This document shows, one piece after another, positions 11,234-20,207 of a DNA stretch of 32,587 nucleotides (the stretch's first letter is position 1; each line of letters begins with the position of its first letter). The notes under the pieces are model-generated. The model searched no databases and was not told the DNA's origin. It worked only from the letters and a program-made list of their open reading frames with translations. Where the stretch lies: the NCBI GenBank assembly GCA_016715985.1, contig JADJXD010000002.1, forward strand, positions 1 through 32,587, written 5' to 3'. The translations under genes were made by a program, and so were the position numbers. This DNA comes from Saprospiraceae bacterium (GTDB lineage: Bacteria > Bacteroidota > Bacteroidia > Chitinophagales > Saprospiraceae).

Positions 11234-12351
11234 ATGAATCGTAAATGGTTGATAACCGCTGTTTTGGCTTTAGTGTTTGCTGCTTACTTCCTGGCTTGTT
11301 TTTTTGGTCCGGCGAGTTACAAATTTGTGGGCGAAGTCAAAATTGACGGACCTTACAAAATGGCATATCTTGCGATCAACGACATCAGAGATTGGCCGAG
11401 ATGGATCAGCTGGGGAGAAGGCGATAAGTACTTTAAATTAGAAAAAGGCGGACGCGAAAGGTATATCGGTGCCAATTTTACTTTTGAAGGGGGAAAACTT
11501 GACGAAGGTTATGTTGAGATTGAGGAATCATTTCAGGATAGTTTCATCACCGCCAAGATAAAATCGACCAAGCTGCCTTCACAGCTACACCTCAACTGGC
11601 AAATCATTCCAGAAGGCACGAAAAGCCTGTTCCTGAAATTGAATGCACGCATCCCGGGTCGCGTTGATTTTTTGAAAAGGGCCTGGTATCTGGGCTTTCC
11701 AGCCATGCTCGACGAGACTCTACAAAATGATTTGAATGGAATCAAGACTTACGTTGAAGGTCTTGTTAAGACTGAATTTGGAATTCAGAAAACAAGCTTT
11801 ACGGAGAAACATTATTTCGGAATCCTCGACATCATCCCCAATACCAAAATTCCACAGTATTATGCAAAGAACTTACCCAAAGTCTACAATTTCCTGGACT
11901 CTATGGGTTTAACACCTGCAGGTCCGCCAGTGGGTTTGATCTTCGACTGGGATGCCTTATTGGGGCAGGTACTTATCATGGCAGCCTTGCCTGTGGAACA
12001 AGCCATGAAAATTATACAGGGTATACTTCTTATACCATAAAATCTACCGAATGTTACAAGTTGGAGAATTATGGAAGTTATGCAAGTTTGAGAAATGCGC
12101 ATACCAAGCTGGCTTACATCATGGATAACTCTCCGTATATATTGGGATCACCAATCATTGAAGAATATGTAACTTCGCCATCACAGGAACCGGATACTTC
12201 AAAATGGCTGACCAACGTTTTTTATTTGTTTGACAATACGGGCGGGTATTCCAAATCACTTGAACACCGATATACCCTGGAAGATGTGATCAAGATAGAA
12301 GAAGCAGAAAGAAGAAAGAAGATCATCGAATCGATGATCCGATACGAATAA
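11234..12351 (+). CDS. SRPBCC-like protein with GyrI/AraC effector-binding-like domain, frameshifted
   Basis: An N-terminal membrane anchor or signal segment (MNRKWLITAVLALVFAAYFLACF) is followed by a region resembling an SRPBCC/START-like fold: IDGPYKMAYLAINDIRDWPRW at residues 38-58 is typical of membrane-attached SRPBCC proteins. The second half (from about residue 185) resembles the GyrI-like small-molecule-binding domain, ending with LENYGSYASLRNAHTKL and SPIIEEYVTSPSQEPDTSKW. The frame changes near 12015-12025; correcting it reads GYTSYTIKSTECYKLENYG and gives one protein of about 373 residues. It is divergent from the M28 gene and the ligand is unknown. The two-domain reading comes from pattern recognition. 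Confidence 0.7.
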
Positions 12352-12399
12352 AAAATATTCTGCAATCGCAGAAATAAATTTATAAACAATCCGAAATTC

Positions 12400-13077
12400 A
12401 TGAATATAGATAACTTTTTGATCTCGGGCAAATTTGATCCTGTTACCAGAGACGAATTTATCGAATTCAAATCGGATTTGGATCAAGATCTTTTGTATCT
12501 TCAGTTGGATGTTTATGTTGCTTTTTTGCGGATGAAGGAATTTGCGACTAAAGATTCAATTCAGTTATCCATTGTATCTGCATTCCGGAGTTATGAGCGG
12601 CAGCAGGAAATCTGGGAAGGCAAATGGCAGGGAAGCCTGCCGGTAGACGGCATGGATTTGAATATATTTACCAATGATCCGATGGCCAAAGCCCAAAAAA
12701 TTCTGGAATACACGGCTCCTCCCGGTTTCTCCAGGCATCATTGGGGTACGGATATCGATATCAATTCGGTTGAACCTGATTATTTTGATACAGAAGAGGG
12801 ATTCAGAACTTACCAATGGCTGCTTATTCATGCCGGGAAATTTGGTTTTTGTCAGACATACACCGCATACAATGCATTAAGACCCGGTGGGTTCCGCGAA
12901 GAAAAATGGCATTGGTCTTATGAACCGATTTCTTATCAGATCTGGTCAACCCAAATCAAGCAATTGGATCACTTGCAAATCGGACCGTTTTTAGGATCGG
13001 AAATTTTCAACCAAATCAATTTGCTTGAATACATCAAAAATGTGAATCATTGCAGTGAACTTATCTCAGAAAAATAA
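12400..13077 (+). CDS. M15 family D-alanyl-D-alanine carboxypeptidase (VanY-like)
   Basis: This is a zinc peptidase acting on peptidoglycan stem peptides. The family signature is complete: AFRSYERQQEIW at residues 63-74; SRHHWGTDID with zinc ligands His113 and Asp120; and EKWHW with catalytic Glu168 and zinc ligand His171. The length of 225 residues suits a single catalytic domain. No signal peptide is visible from this ATG, so export is unclear unless the start lies elsewhere. The gene is intact and lies 48 bp after the SRPBCC/GyrI-like gene. Confidence 0.85.
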   Translation: MNIDNFLISGKFDPVTRDEFIEFKSDLDQDLLYLQLDVYVAFLRMKEFATKDSIQLSIVSAFRSYERQQEIWEGKWQGSLPVDGMDLNIFTNDPMAKAQKILEYTAPPGFSRHHWGTDIDINSVEPDYFDTEEGFRTYQWLLIHAGKFGFCQTYTAYNALRPGGFREEKWHWSYEPISYQIWSTQIKQLDHLQIGPFLGSEIFNQINLLEYIKNVNHCSELISEK

Positions 13078-13094
13078 GTTTTTTAGATAGATTG

Positions 13095-13124
13095 TTTGAG
13101 CCCCGAATTGATCCTTTAGTTTTA
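13095..13124 (+). promoter_or_regulatory. Candidate promoter before the thioredoxin-like gene
   Basis: TTTG at 13095-13098 and TAGTTTTA at 13117-13124 are separated by 18 bp, close to the Bacteroidota -33/-7 arrangement (the -7 box matches 7 of 8). The start codon follows at 13148. Confidence 0.4.
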
Positions 13125-13147
13125 ACTAACAATTATCTAATTTTAAA

Positions 13148-13705
13148 ATGGCATTGACAGAATCTAATATGCTCAGACTTGGGACCGAAGCACCCGATTT
13201 TGCACTCCCGGATGTCGTGAGCGGAAAAATCGTGCATCTCTTTTCGGAGACCAATCGCGATGGATACCTCATTATGTTTATTTGCAATCACTGCCCGTAT
13301 GTGGTTCATATTATGGATGGATTGCTGAAATTACTGCAGGACTATTCCGGGAAAAATATTTTTATTGCAGCGATTAGCAGCAACGATGTAGATTCCTATC
13401 CGCAGGATGGGCCGGATAAAATGAAAGAACTGGCCTTGACGAAGGAATTTAAATTTCCCTATTTGTACGATGAGACTCAGGAGATTGCCAAAGTTTACGA
13501 TGCGGCCTGTACGCCTGATTTTTATGTGTTCGACCGAAACAAGAAATTGGTATATCGCGGCAGGATGGATGAAAGCCGTCCGCAGTCAGGTATTCCGGTT
13601 ACAGGCAGAGATTTACGCAAAGCACTGGATGCTGTTTTAAACGGACAGACAGTCGATGAAGTGCAATATCCAAGTATGGGATGCAACATCAAATGGAAGA
13701 AATAG
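13148..13705 (+). CDS. Thioredoxin-like/AhpC-TSA family protein
   Basis: This 185-residue cytoplasmic redoxin has the opening GTEAPDFALPDV of peroxiredoxin-like proteins. Its redox motif is CNHCP (Cys46, Cys49), typical of the PRX-like-1 subgroup rather than classical CGPC thioredoxins. ACTPDFYVFD at residues 120-129 supplies the cis-Pro region, and YRGRMDESRP matches the conserved segment near the C-terminus. It probably reduces disulfides or peroxides; the substrate is unknown. A possible promoter lies at 13095, and the DinB gene follows after 16 bp. Confidence 0.85.
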   Translation: MALTESNMLRLGTEAPDFALPDVVSGKIVHLFSETNRDGYLIMFICNHCPYVVHIMDGLLKLLQDYSGKNIFIAAISSNDVDSYPQDGPDKMKELALTKEFKFPYLYDETQEIAKVYDAACTPDFYVFDRNKKLVYRGRMDESRPQSGIPVTGRDLRKALDAVLNGQTVDEVQYPSMGCNIKWKK

Positions 13706-13721
13706 GGATCAAGAGGAAATT

Positions 13722-14285
13722 ATGACTGATTCGAATCAATTTGTACGAAATGGCTGTGCAGAAATCGATGAGATTACCCGATTCGTAAATGTACATTTCG
13801 GCAAGATGCCTCCGGATTTGTTAAATCAAAGAGCTGGGCCTGGTACCTGGAGCATTGCAGAAAATTTAAAACACCTTATGGTCGTCAATGAAAGTTATTT
13901 TCCAGGTTTCGAAGCACTCCGTAATAAAAACAATTCTCAGAATTCAAATTTGATTTCCAGATGGTTTGCCCATAAAATGGGTCATTGGATTCTCAAAAGG
14001 GTCAAACGCAGCGGAGATCATAAAATGAAAACTTTTTCCATTTGGGAGCCGGTTCAATATTCGAAACCGGGTTCCGTGGTAGAAGACTTTGAACACCACC
14101 AGGGCTTGCTTAAAACATATCTGGAGTGGAGCGTTGCCTGGATAGAAAAAGGGCTGGTGATCGCATCTCCGGCGAATGGCTTGATTCGATATCGCATTGA
14201 AGATGCCTGGAACATCATCATCGAGCACGAATGGAGACATCTCAATCAGGCCATGAGAATGAAAGCGAACCAAAAGCAACAATAA
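13722..14285 (+). CDS. DinB family protein
   Basis: The protein is a 187-residue four-helix bundle of the DinB/YfiT metal-binding superfamily. The family pattern PGTWSIAENLKHL supplies the first conserved His, and HEWRHLNQ near the C-terminus supplies two more; together these are the usual metal ligands. The frame is open from 13656, but the ATG at 13722 follows AGAGGA and leaves a normal 16-bp gap after the redoxin, so I prefer it. Family members act in thiol transfer or stress responses; the substrate here is not known. Confidence 0.8.
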   Translation: MTDSNQFVRNGCAEIDEITRFVNVHFGKMPPDLLNQRAGPGTWSIAENLKHLMVVNESYFPGFEALRNKNNSQNSNLISRWFAHKMGHWILKRVKRSGDHKMKTFSIWEPVQYSKPGSVVEDFEHHQGLLKTYLEWSVAWIEKGLVIASPANGLIRYRIEDAWNIIIEHEWRHLNQAMRMKANQKQQ

Positions 14286-14302
14286 TTTGAATTCTTCAAA
14301 TT
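14284..14302 (+). terminator. Possible terminator after the DinB gene
   Basis: AATTTGAA and TTCAAATT form an 8-bp stem with a 3-base loop directly at the stop codon, followed by a T-rich stretch. The stem has little GC, so it is weak. Confidence 0.35.
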
Positions 14303-14425
14303 CTGTATTTTATCCGACCTTTTTCATTTTTGATTTTTTACGCGCCATACTTCACAACTTACAAATAAATTTCTTTGTGTTCGTGAGTAGCATCTACGTC
14401 AGAATGAAATGATTTTATAAATTAT

Positions 14426-14798
14426 GGATCAAATCAAAAATATGGGGAGAAATCAGCTTTGACGTCAATTCTTAAATAAATTCACGGATTCAAAAAGCCC
14501 AAAATTATCTAATTGACTTTCTCTTATTCCTAAGATTCATTGTTCTTTTTTGTCTTGATACATGACTGAACGATTACGCCGTAAGGCCTATCGATGTCCA
14601 CAAAGGACATCGAAGTGAAGAAGAACCGCGAAGCGGCTGACCTGTTATTATTATATATGTTTTCATTTCTTAACGCTAAAATGAAAAAGGCCGATCTGAA
14701 TTTCTGATCTGTTTACTAATTGGACATACTGATTTTATTTATTTCAGATGCCAAAATTGCTTCATTTCAACTTAATCCCCATATATTTTACCTGACCC
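14426..14798 (+). repeat. Dispersed intergenic repeat, copy 2 (373 bp)
   Basis: This is the same-orientation partner of 9512-9901. The three hairpins lie at 14575-14590, 14592-14612 and 14626-14636. One base change (GGCCTA for GGCGTA) breaks a pair in the first stem, while the second and third stems are unchanged. No ORF is conserved between copies. Confidence 0.9.
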
Positions 14799-14883
14799 TA
14801 AATTATGTCTCATTATTTCAGTCAGGCGAGTACATTTAATAAGTACATTATCAAAAGGAGATCAGAATAAAATAGAAGGTCTC

Positions 14884-15034
14884 TTATTTAACCGCTAAGT
14901 GCACAAAGATTATCGCAAAGTTCGGAGAGAGATGGCACAAATTAGAAAACCAATAGCGTAAAATACATTTAATGCGATTCTGGAATACTCCGCGTTCTTT
15001 TCGTCTTCTCTACGCTCTTTGCGGTTAAAATAAT
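14884..15034. repeat. Palindromic intergenic element, about 150 bp
   Basis: The ends are near-perfect inverted repeats: TTATTTAACCGCTAAGTGC (14884-14902) against the complement of 15013-15033, which reads TTATTTTAACCGCAAAGAGCG. The interior has further GC-box-like words (ATCGCAAAG, TCGTCTTCTC) but no ORF. It resembles a small non-coding MITE-like or palindromic repeat. Confidence 0.55.
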
Positions 15035-15500
15035 ATGCATCTTCAGTAAAGGAGAGTTGAATATTTATAAGCTGTGTCGGAATTTATACACCCTCCGGTG
15101 ATATTGATCTATGTAGGCATATATCAAGACAAAAGAAAATGCTCTTTAAAAAAAAGAGATAGTCAATATGAAGTTATTCAGTTGCCTCTTATCGCTGAAT
15201 TTATTCATTTAAATTTAAATACCAGCGAAGTAAAATTTTAACAAAATCCTTATCTGGGATATAATTTTCATTAATTTTGATCTGGCCAACCGACTTCGAA
15301 AATCATCGGATCTAACATCTGTAAGTGGCAGGTCAACAGGCAGGCCATTTTTTATTTGACGAATGGAAGTCGGCAGCACCCTAAAATTTATGCCCTTTCC
15401 ACCAATTGATATGGGACTGGGCAAGGCGAAGCCGTTTTAAAACTGAAGGTCAATTAGATGAAACACCCGCTGCGAGTGATCGCGGTTTAAATAACTTATT
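15035..15500. other. Intergenic region before the recombinase
   Basis: This AT-rich stretch has no convincing gene. A 69-codon open frame on the minus strand (15215-15424) has no recognisable features. The last 100 bp before the recombinase ATG could hold its promoter or an attachment site, but I see no clear repeat. Confidence 0.4.
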
Positions 15501-16686
15501 ATGAAAGAACACCCCGTGCATTTTGACGAAAATGCTCAGCTTGCCCTTAAGGAATCAAAATACCAGGTCAGATTCAGGTTTTTTGAACATAGGGAAATGG
15601 ATTGTATAGGGCTTGAGTTCAAGCCATGTTTATACATTTTGGATAGGATCAAAACATTGGAAGGCATCCGGTATAGTAAAACGCAAGGATGTTATTATCT
15701 GGAATATCAACTATCCGGTTTTCAGGACTTGAAGGAATTTTTCAGGCAGCATTCGATTTATGCGGATTCCAGGCAATTTTTGAAGGAAATCAAACAACTG
15801 CGATCTGAGCCTGAATTGCCGTCGGCAACAGATACGTCTGAATCCGGCAAGACAGCCCAAAACGAGATTGCTTTATTCCGTATATATCTGGAACAAAAGC
15901 GATATGCTCCCAACACGATAAAGACCTATTGTCAGGCGATAGCGACATTTTTGAATTGGGTGGGAAAGCCATTGGCCGAAGTTAGCATGGATGACTTAAT
16001 CCTGTTTAACCATCAATACATCATCAGGCTCCAATTTTCTAGTTCATATCAGAACCAGGTGGTGAATGCGGTGAAATTATTTTTTTGAGCGCATCGAAAA
16101 CAGGAAAATCCAGGTGGAGCAGATTGAGCGGCCATTCAGAGAGCGCAAGCTGCCCAATGTTCTGAGCAAAGAGGAAGTCAGAACTCTTTTGGCCGGCATC
16201 AGGAACCAGAAACACAAAATGATGTTGACCACCATATATGCCTGTGGTTTGAGGAGTAATGAATTACTTAAATTGCGATTGGGAGATGTGGATTCGAAGA
16301 GAAATTTTCTATTGATCAGGCAAGCCAAAGGCAAAAAAGACCGTTGCATTCCTATTTCCGACAAATTGATTCTTGAATTAAGGGAATACTACAAAATGTA
16401 TCGGCCCAAAACCTGGTTGTTTGAAGGACAGTTTCAGGGAGAACCCTATTCTGCCAGAAGTTTGCAGTTGGTGTTAAAAGCAGCAGTAAGGCGCGCCAAA
16501 ATCAAGAAACCCGTCACATTGCACTGGTTGCGGCACAGTTTTGCCACTCATCTGCTTGAAAGCGGGACAGATTTGCGATATATACAGGTCCTGCTGGGAC
16601 ATAATTCCCCCAAAACAACAATGATTTACACCCATGTTAGCGAGCTGAGCATATCAAAAATCAAAACACCCTATGAGGATTTATAG
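15501..16686 (+). CDS. Tyrosine recombinase/integrase, frameshifted
   Basis: This XerC/D-like site-specific recombinase is about 395 residues once joined. Residues 1-115 form an extra N-terminal region (RFRFFEHREMDCIG, GCYYLEYQLSG), probably DNA binding. A SAM-like core-binding domain follows (ALFRIYLEQKRYAPNTIKTY). The catalytic domain has the full set: Arg in CGLRSNELL (codon 16252), Lys in QAKGKKDR, HxxR in LHWLRHSFATHLL, His in LLGHNS and the nucleophile Tyr in MIYTHV (codon 16627). The frame changes at a T7 run (16080-16086); removing one T gives KLFFERIENRK. Similar Bacteroidota proteins are often labelled integron-type integrases, but I see no integron-specific insertion. It lies about 830 bp before the defence operon. 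Confidence 0.85.
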
Positions 16687-16772
16687 AATTGATTATTTTG
16701 TATACAAACGATAAAAACCTTCGTAAAGCCAACCTAATTGGACAGCTAGCAGAAAGTTTATAGCGGAGATTG

Positions 16773-16976
<204 letters not shown>

Positions 16977-17313
16977 TAAACAAAGAACAAAAAAGGACGA
17001 AAGAGGCTAGAAAGAGTAGAGAAATGGAAGATTTAATAAAGAGATAAAAGGGAATTCAGGGATTTGACAAAGAGAGTGAAGAAAGCCCTGGGTATAAAGA
17101 AGGAAGCCAAAAAACCAAAGAGGGGGGGAGTGAAAAAAAACCAAGATTTGCGGGGATGGGGGGTTACAAGCAAGCCTAACAGACGACACAACAACGACCA
17201 AACGGACGACTTTAAACATAAAATGAAACGCTAATTTTGACAGGTGACCAACGACATACAGACCATATTGCAACTGGACAGCAACTGAGCCGACACTCAT
17301 TGCCAACCCTTCT
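16977..17313. other. Non-coding, doubtful-quality sequence
   Basis: The first 200 bp are strongly purine-biased on the plus strand and lack codon structure. They look like degraded sequence continuing from the low-complexity tract. From about 17180 the composition becomes the C/A-rich type typical of the flanks of the defence operon. No gene is supported. Confidence 0.5.
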
Positions 17314-17358
17314 GTATTTTTTATTTTCCCCACCGCACATTTTTTTTAATTCAATTTT
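17314..17358 (+). repeat. Left inverted repeat flanking the type I/TIR operon
   Basis: Two blocks, GTATTTTTTATTTTC (17314-17328) and TTTTTTTAATTCAATTTT (17341-17358), occur as the reverse complement in the same order at 27706-27720 and 27673-27690. The spacers are 12 and 15 bp. Both blocks are AT-rich, but the ordered pair is unlikely by chance. Confidence 0.6.
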
Positions 17359-17370
17359 AGCCAGCCGCAC

Positions 17371-17434
17371 AAATGGCACATTTGGTTTTGCCCGACACAC
17401 AAGCCGACCCTTCGCAAAACCAAAAGAGCCATTT
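17371..17434 (+). repeat. Stem-loop upstream of hsdM
   Basis: The 21-nt arms (17371-17391 and 17414-17434) pair at 19 positions around a 22-nt loop. The loop contains CCGACACACAAGCC (17392-17405), which recurs exactly in the loop of the stem-loop after hsdR (27623-27636). It may be a cassette-end or recombination structure, or an RNA hairpin in the operon leader. Confidence 0.65.
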
Positions 17435-17517
17435 TTTGCCAACACACCGACAATGACATTGAGCATTTAAAACTTAACTTAGCCGGCAAAAATAATTTAA
17501 AATATTGACACCATAAA

Positions 17518-19086
17518 ATGGCAAAACAGAACAAAGAAGTAAAAGAAAAAGCAATTGAAGTGTCCCTTTGGGAAGCTGCAAATAAATTGAGAGGAAGCGT
17601 TGAGCCAGCCGAGTACAAACACGTTGTATTAGGACTTGTATTTTTAAAGTTTGCCAGCGACAAGTTTGAAGAACACCGAGCCAAACTGATTGCCGAAGGC
17701 AAAGAAAAGTATATTGAGAAGCCTGAGTTTTACAATATGAGCAATGTGTTTTTCTTGGAAGAAATTTCACGTTGGAGTTACATTGTAAAAAAGGCAAGAC
17801 AAAATGATATTGCTTTAATAATTGACACAGCCCTGCATACTATTGAGAAAGACAACAAAGCATTAAAAGGTGCTTTACCCGACAATTATTTTTCACGTTT
17901 GGGATTGGACATTACCAAACTGGCATCTTTGATTAGCGAAATTGACAGCATCAACACACTCAAAGACAAAGGACAAGATTTGGTTGGGCGTGTGTATGAA
18001 TACTTCTTAAAAAAGTTTGCGATTGCTGAAGGAAAAGGCAAAGGAGAATTCTATACGCCAAAGACAATTGTAAGTCTTATTTCAGAAATGATTGAACCAT
18101 ACAAAGGAATTATCTATGACCCTGCTTGTGGTTCGGGTGGTATGTTTGTTCAATCCATAAAGTTTATTGAAGCACACCACGGAAACCAAAAAGAGGTTTC
18201 TATTTACGGGCAGGAATACACCAAAACCACTTACAAACTGGCAAAGATGAATCTTGCCATCAGAGGAATTTCCGCCAACCTTGGCGAAAAAGATGCCGAC
18301 ACTTTTGCGGATGACCAACACAAAGACCTGAAAGCCGATTACATAATGGCAAACCCACCTTTTAATCAAAAGGACTGGAGAGGAGAAAATGAATTAATTG
18401 ACGACCCACGTTGGAGAGGCTATGATGTGCCACCCAAAAGCAACGCCAATTATGGTTGGATTTTGAATATGGTTTCCAAACTTTCCGAAAATGGAATAGC
18501 AGGTTTTATATTGGCTAATGGTGCTTTGAGTGGTGGTGGCGAAGAATACAAAATCCGTAAAAAGCTGATTGAAAATAATTTGGTGGAAGCCATTGTAATT
18601 ATTCCGAGAGATACTTTTTACACCACCGACATTAGCGTTACGCTTTGGATTTTGAACAAAAACAAAAAAGCAAGAACGGTTGAAATAAACAGTAAACAGA
18701 AAAACTACCGTGACCGTGAAAAAGAAATCTTGTTTGTGGATTTAAGGCGATGGGGACAAGAATTTGAAAAACAATTTATTGAACTTACAGAAGAAGACAT
18801 TGCCAAAGTAGCCTTGAATTACCACAACTGGCAACAAACCGACTTCAAGAAAACTTATAAGAATGTGCCTGAGTATTGCTACTCTGCCAACTTTGAACAA
18901 TTACAGGCAAACGATTTTTCGCTGGTGCCAAGCAAATACATTGAGTTTATAGACCGTGACAGCGAAATTGATTTTGACACCGAAATGAAACGAATTCAAA
19001 AGGACTTCAAAACCCTTTTGAAAGAAGAAAAGCAATCGCAAGACCAATTAATTAACGCTTTTAAAATATTGGGCTATGAGTTATAA
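17518..19086 (+). CDS. hsdM: Type I restriction-modification system, methyltransferase subunit
   Basis: HsdM transfers methyl groups from S-adenosylmethionine to adenine N6 at the sequence chosen by HsdS, and is part of both the M2S1 methylase and the R2M2S1 endonuclease. The 522-residue protein has the usual N-terminal helical domain (about residues 14-130, ending in EYFLKKFA near 160-170), SAM-binding motif I DPACGSGGMF at 201-210, and catalytic motif IV NPPF at 279-282. The length is normal and the frame intact. The start ATG has no Shine-Dalgarno but sits in an A-rich context. It overlaps hsdS by 11 bp, which indicates coupled translation, and heads a seven-gene operon. Confidence 0.95.
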   Translation: MAKQNKEVKEKAIEVSLWEAANKLRGSVEPAEYKHVVLGLVFLKFASDKFEEHRAKLIAEGKEKYIEKPEFYNMSNVFFLEEISRWSYIVKKARQNDIALIIDTALHTIEKDNKALKGALPDNYFSRLGLDITKLASLISEIDSINTLKDKGQDLVGRVYEYFLKKFAIAEGKGKGEFYTPKTIVSLISEMIEPYKGIIYDPACGSGGMFVQSIKFIEAHHGNQKEVSIYGQEYTKTTYKLAKMNLAIRGISANLGEKDADTFADDQHKDLKADYIMANPPFNQKDWRGENELIDDPRWRGYDVPPKSNANYGWILNMVSKLSENGIAGFILANGALSGGGEEYKIRKKLIENNLVEAIVIIPRDTFYTTDISVTLWILNKNKKARTVEINSKQKNYRDREKEILFVDLRRWGQEFEKQFIELTEEDIAKVALNYHNWQQTDFKKTYKNVPEYCYSANFEQLQANDFSLVPSKYIEFIDRDSEIDFDTEMKRIQKDFKTLLKEEKQSQDQLINAFKILGYEL

Positions 19087-20197
19087 GCGTATTGGCAATT
19101 ATATTCATTTGGTTGACAACCGCAATAAAGACTTAGCGGTTACAAACTTATTGGGTATAAACATTACCAAAAATTTTATGCCATCGGTTGCCAATACATC
19201 TGAATCGGATTTATCTAAATACAAAATCATTCAGAAAGGACAATTCGCTTATAGTGCTATGCAAGTGGGCAGAGATGAAACTATCCGTTTGGCTTTGTAT
19301 GCCGAAGAAAGTCCTGCAATTATTTCTCCTGCTTATTTAGTGATTGAAGTGAATGATGAAAACGAATTTTTGCCCGAGTATATGATGATGTGGTTTCAAA
19401 GACCCGAATCAGATAGATACGGTTGGTTTATCAGCGATAGTAGCGTAAGAGCAAGTTTGGAGTGGGAACGTTTTTGTGAAATACAAATCCCCATCCCTGA
19501 TATTGACGAACAACGAAAATTCGTTGCTCTTTACAACGGCTTACTCACCAATCAAAAAACCTACGCAAATAGTTTAGCTGATTTACAATTGATTTGTGAT
19601 ACCTATATTGAGAATTTAATCAAAACCGAAAAGCCTAAAGTGCTTGGAGAATATATTGAGCAATCGGATGAACGGAATAATGATTTGGACATTGACAATC
19701 TCATAGGAATTAGCGTAAGCAAGATTTTTATGGAAACCAAATCAAACAAAGAGCAACTTGATTTATCAAACTATAAAGTAGTTCGACCAAGAGAGTTTGG
19801 CTATGTTTCCGTTACTTCAAGAAACGGAGAGAAAATTTCAATTGCAATTTTAGACGGAGCAGCAGGACTTGTATCAAGCACATATACCGTTTTCAGAGTA
19901 AAAGACACATCTGTTTTATTGCCTGAATATCTTTTCTTGTTTTTTAAACGGTCAGAATTTGACCGTTACGCAAGATTTCATTCTTGGGGCAGTGCAAGAG
20001 AAACATTTGATTGGGCAGATTTGTGCAATGTAAATTTGCCAATTCCTGACATTAAAATTCAAGAAGCCATAGTAACCATTTACCACACTTTGGAAACACG
20101 TAAACGTATCAATGAGCAATTAAAAAATACAATTAAACCGCTTTGCCCTGTGTTGATGAAAGGTGTGGTTGAAGGTTTTAAACTTGAAAATGTATAA
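19076..20197 (+). CDS. hsdS: Type I restriction-modification system, specificity subunit
   Basis: HsdS recognises the bipartite DNA target and scaffolds HsdM and HsdR. The 373 residues contain two target-recognition domains, each followed by a conserved helical segment: IPIPDIDEQRKFVALYNGLL near 140-160 and LPIPDIKIQEAIVTIYHTLE near 322-341. The two halves are clearly homologous: RNKDLAVTNLLGINITKNFM near 18-37 aligns with RNNDLDIDNLIGISVSKIFM near 203-222. This internal duplication suggests similar half-sites. The frame is intact. The next gene, a TIR protein, starts 11 bp after the stop, so the operon continues into non-restriction genes before hsdR. Confidence 0.93.
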   Translation: MSYKRIGNYIHLVDNRNKDLAVTNLLGINITKNFMPSVANTSESDLSKYKIIQKGQFAYSAMQVGRDETIRLALYAEESPAIISPAYLVIEVNDENEFLPEYMMMWFQRPESDRYGWFISDSSVRASLEWERFCEIQIPIPDIDEQRKFVALYNGLLTNQKTYANSLADLQLICDTYIENLIKTEKPKVLGEYIEQSDERNNDLDIDNLIGISVSKIFMETKSNKEQLDLSNYKVVRPREFGYVSVTSRNGEKISIAILDGAAGLVSSTYTVFRVKDTSVLLPEYLFLFFKRSEFDRYARFHSWGSARETFDWADLCNVNLPIPDIKIQEAIVTIYHTLETRKRINEQLKNTIKPLCPVLMKGVVEGFKLENV

Positions 20198-20207
20198 TAT
20201 TTAAAGA

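Noticed and set aside
15215..15424. 69-codon minus-strand open frame
   Set aside because: No recognisable motif, an isolated position and no initiation signal; most likely chance.
17007..17333. Open frames on the minus strand between the low-complexity tract and hsdM
   Set aside because: They consist of hydrophobic low-information sequence from a doubtful-quality region and overlap the flanking repeats.
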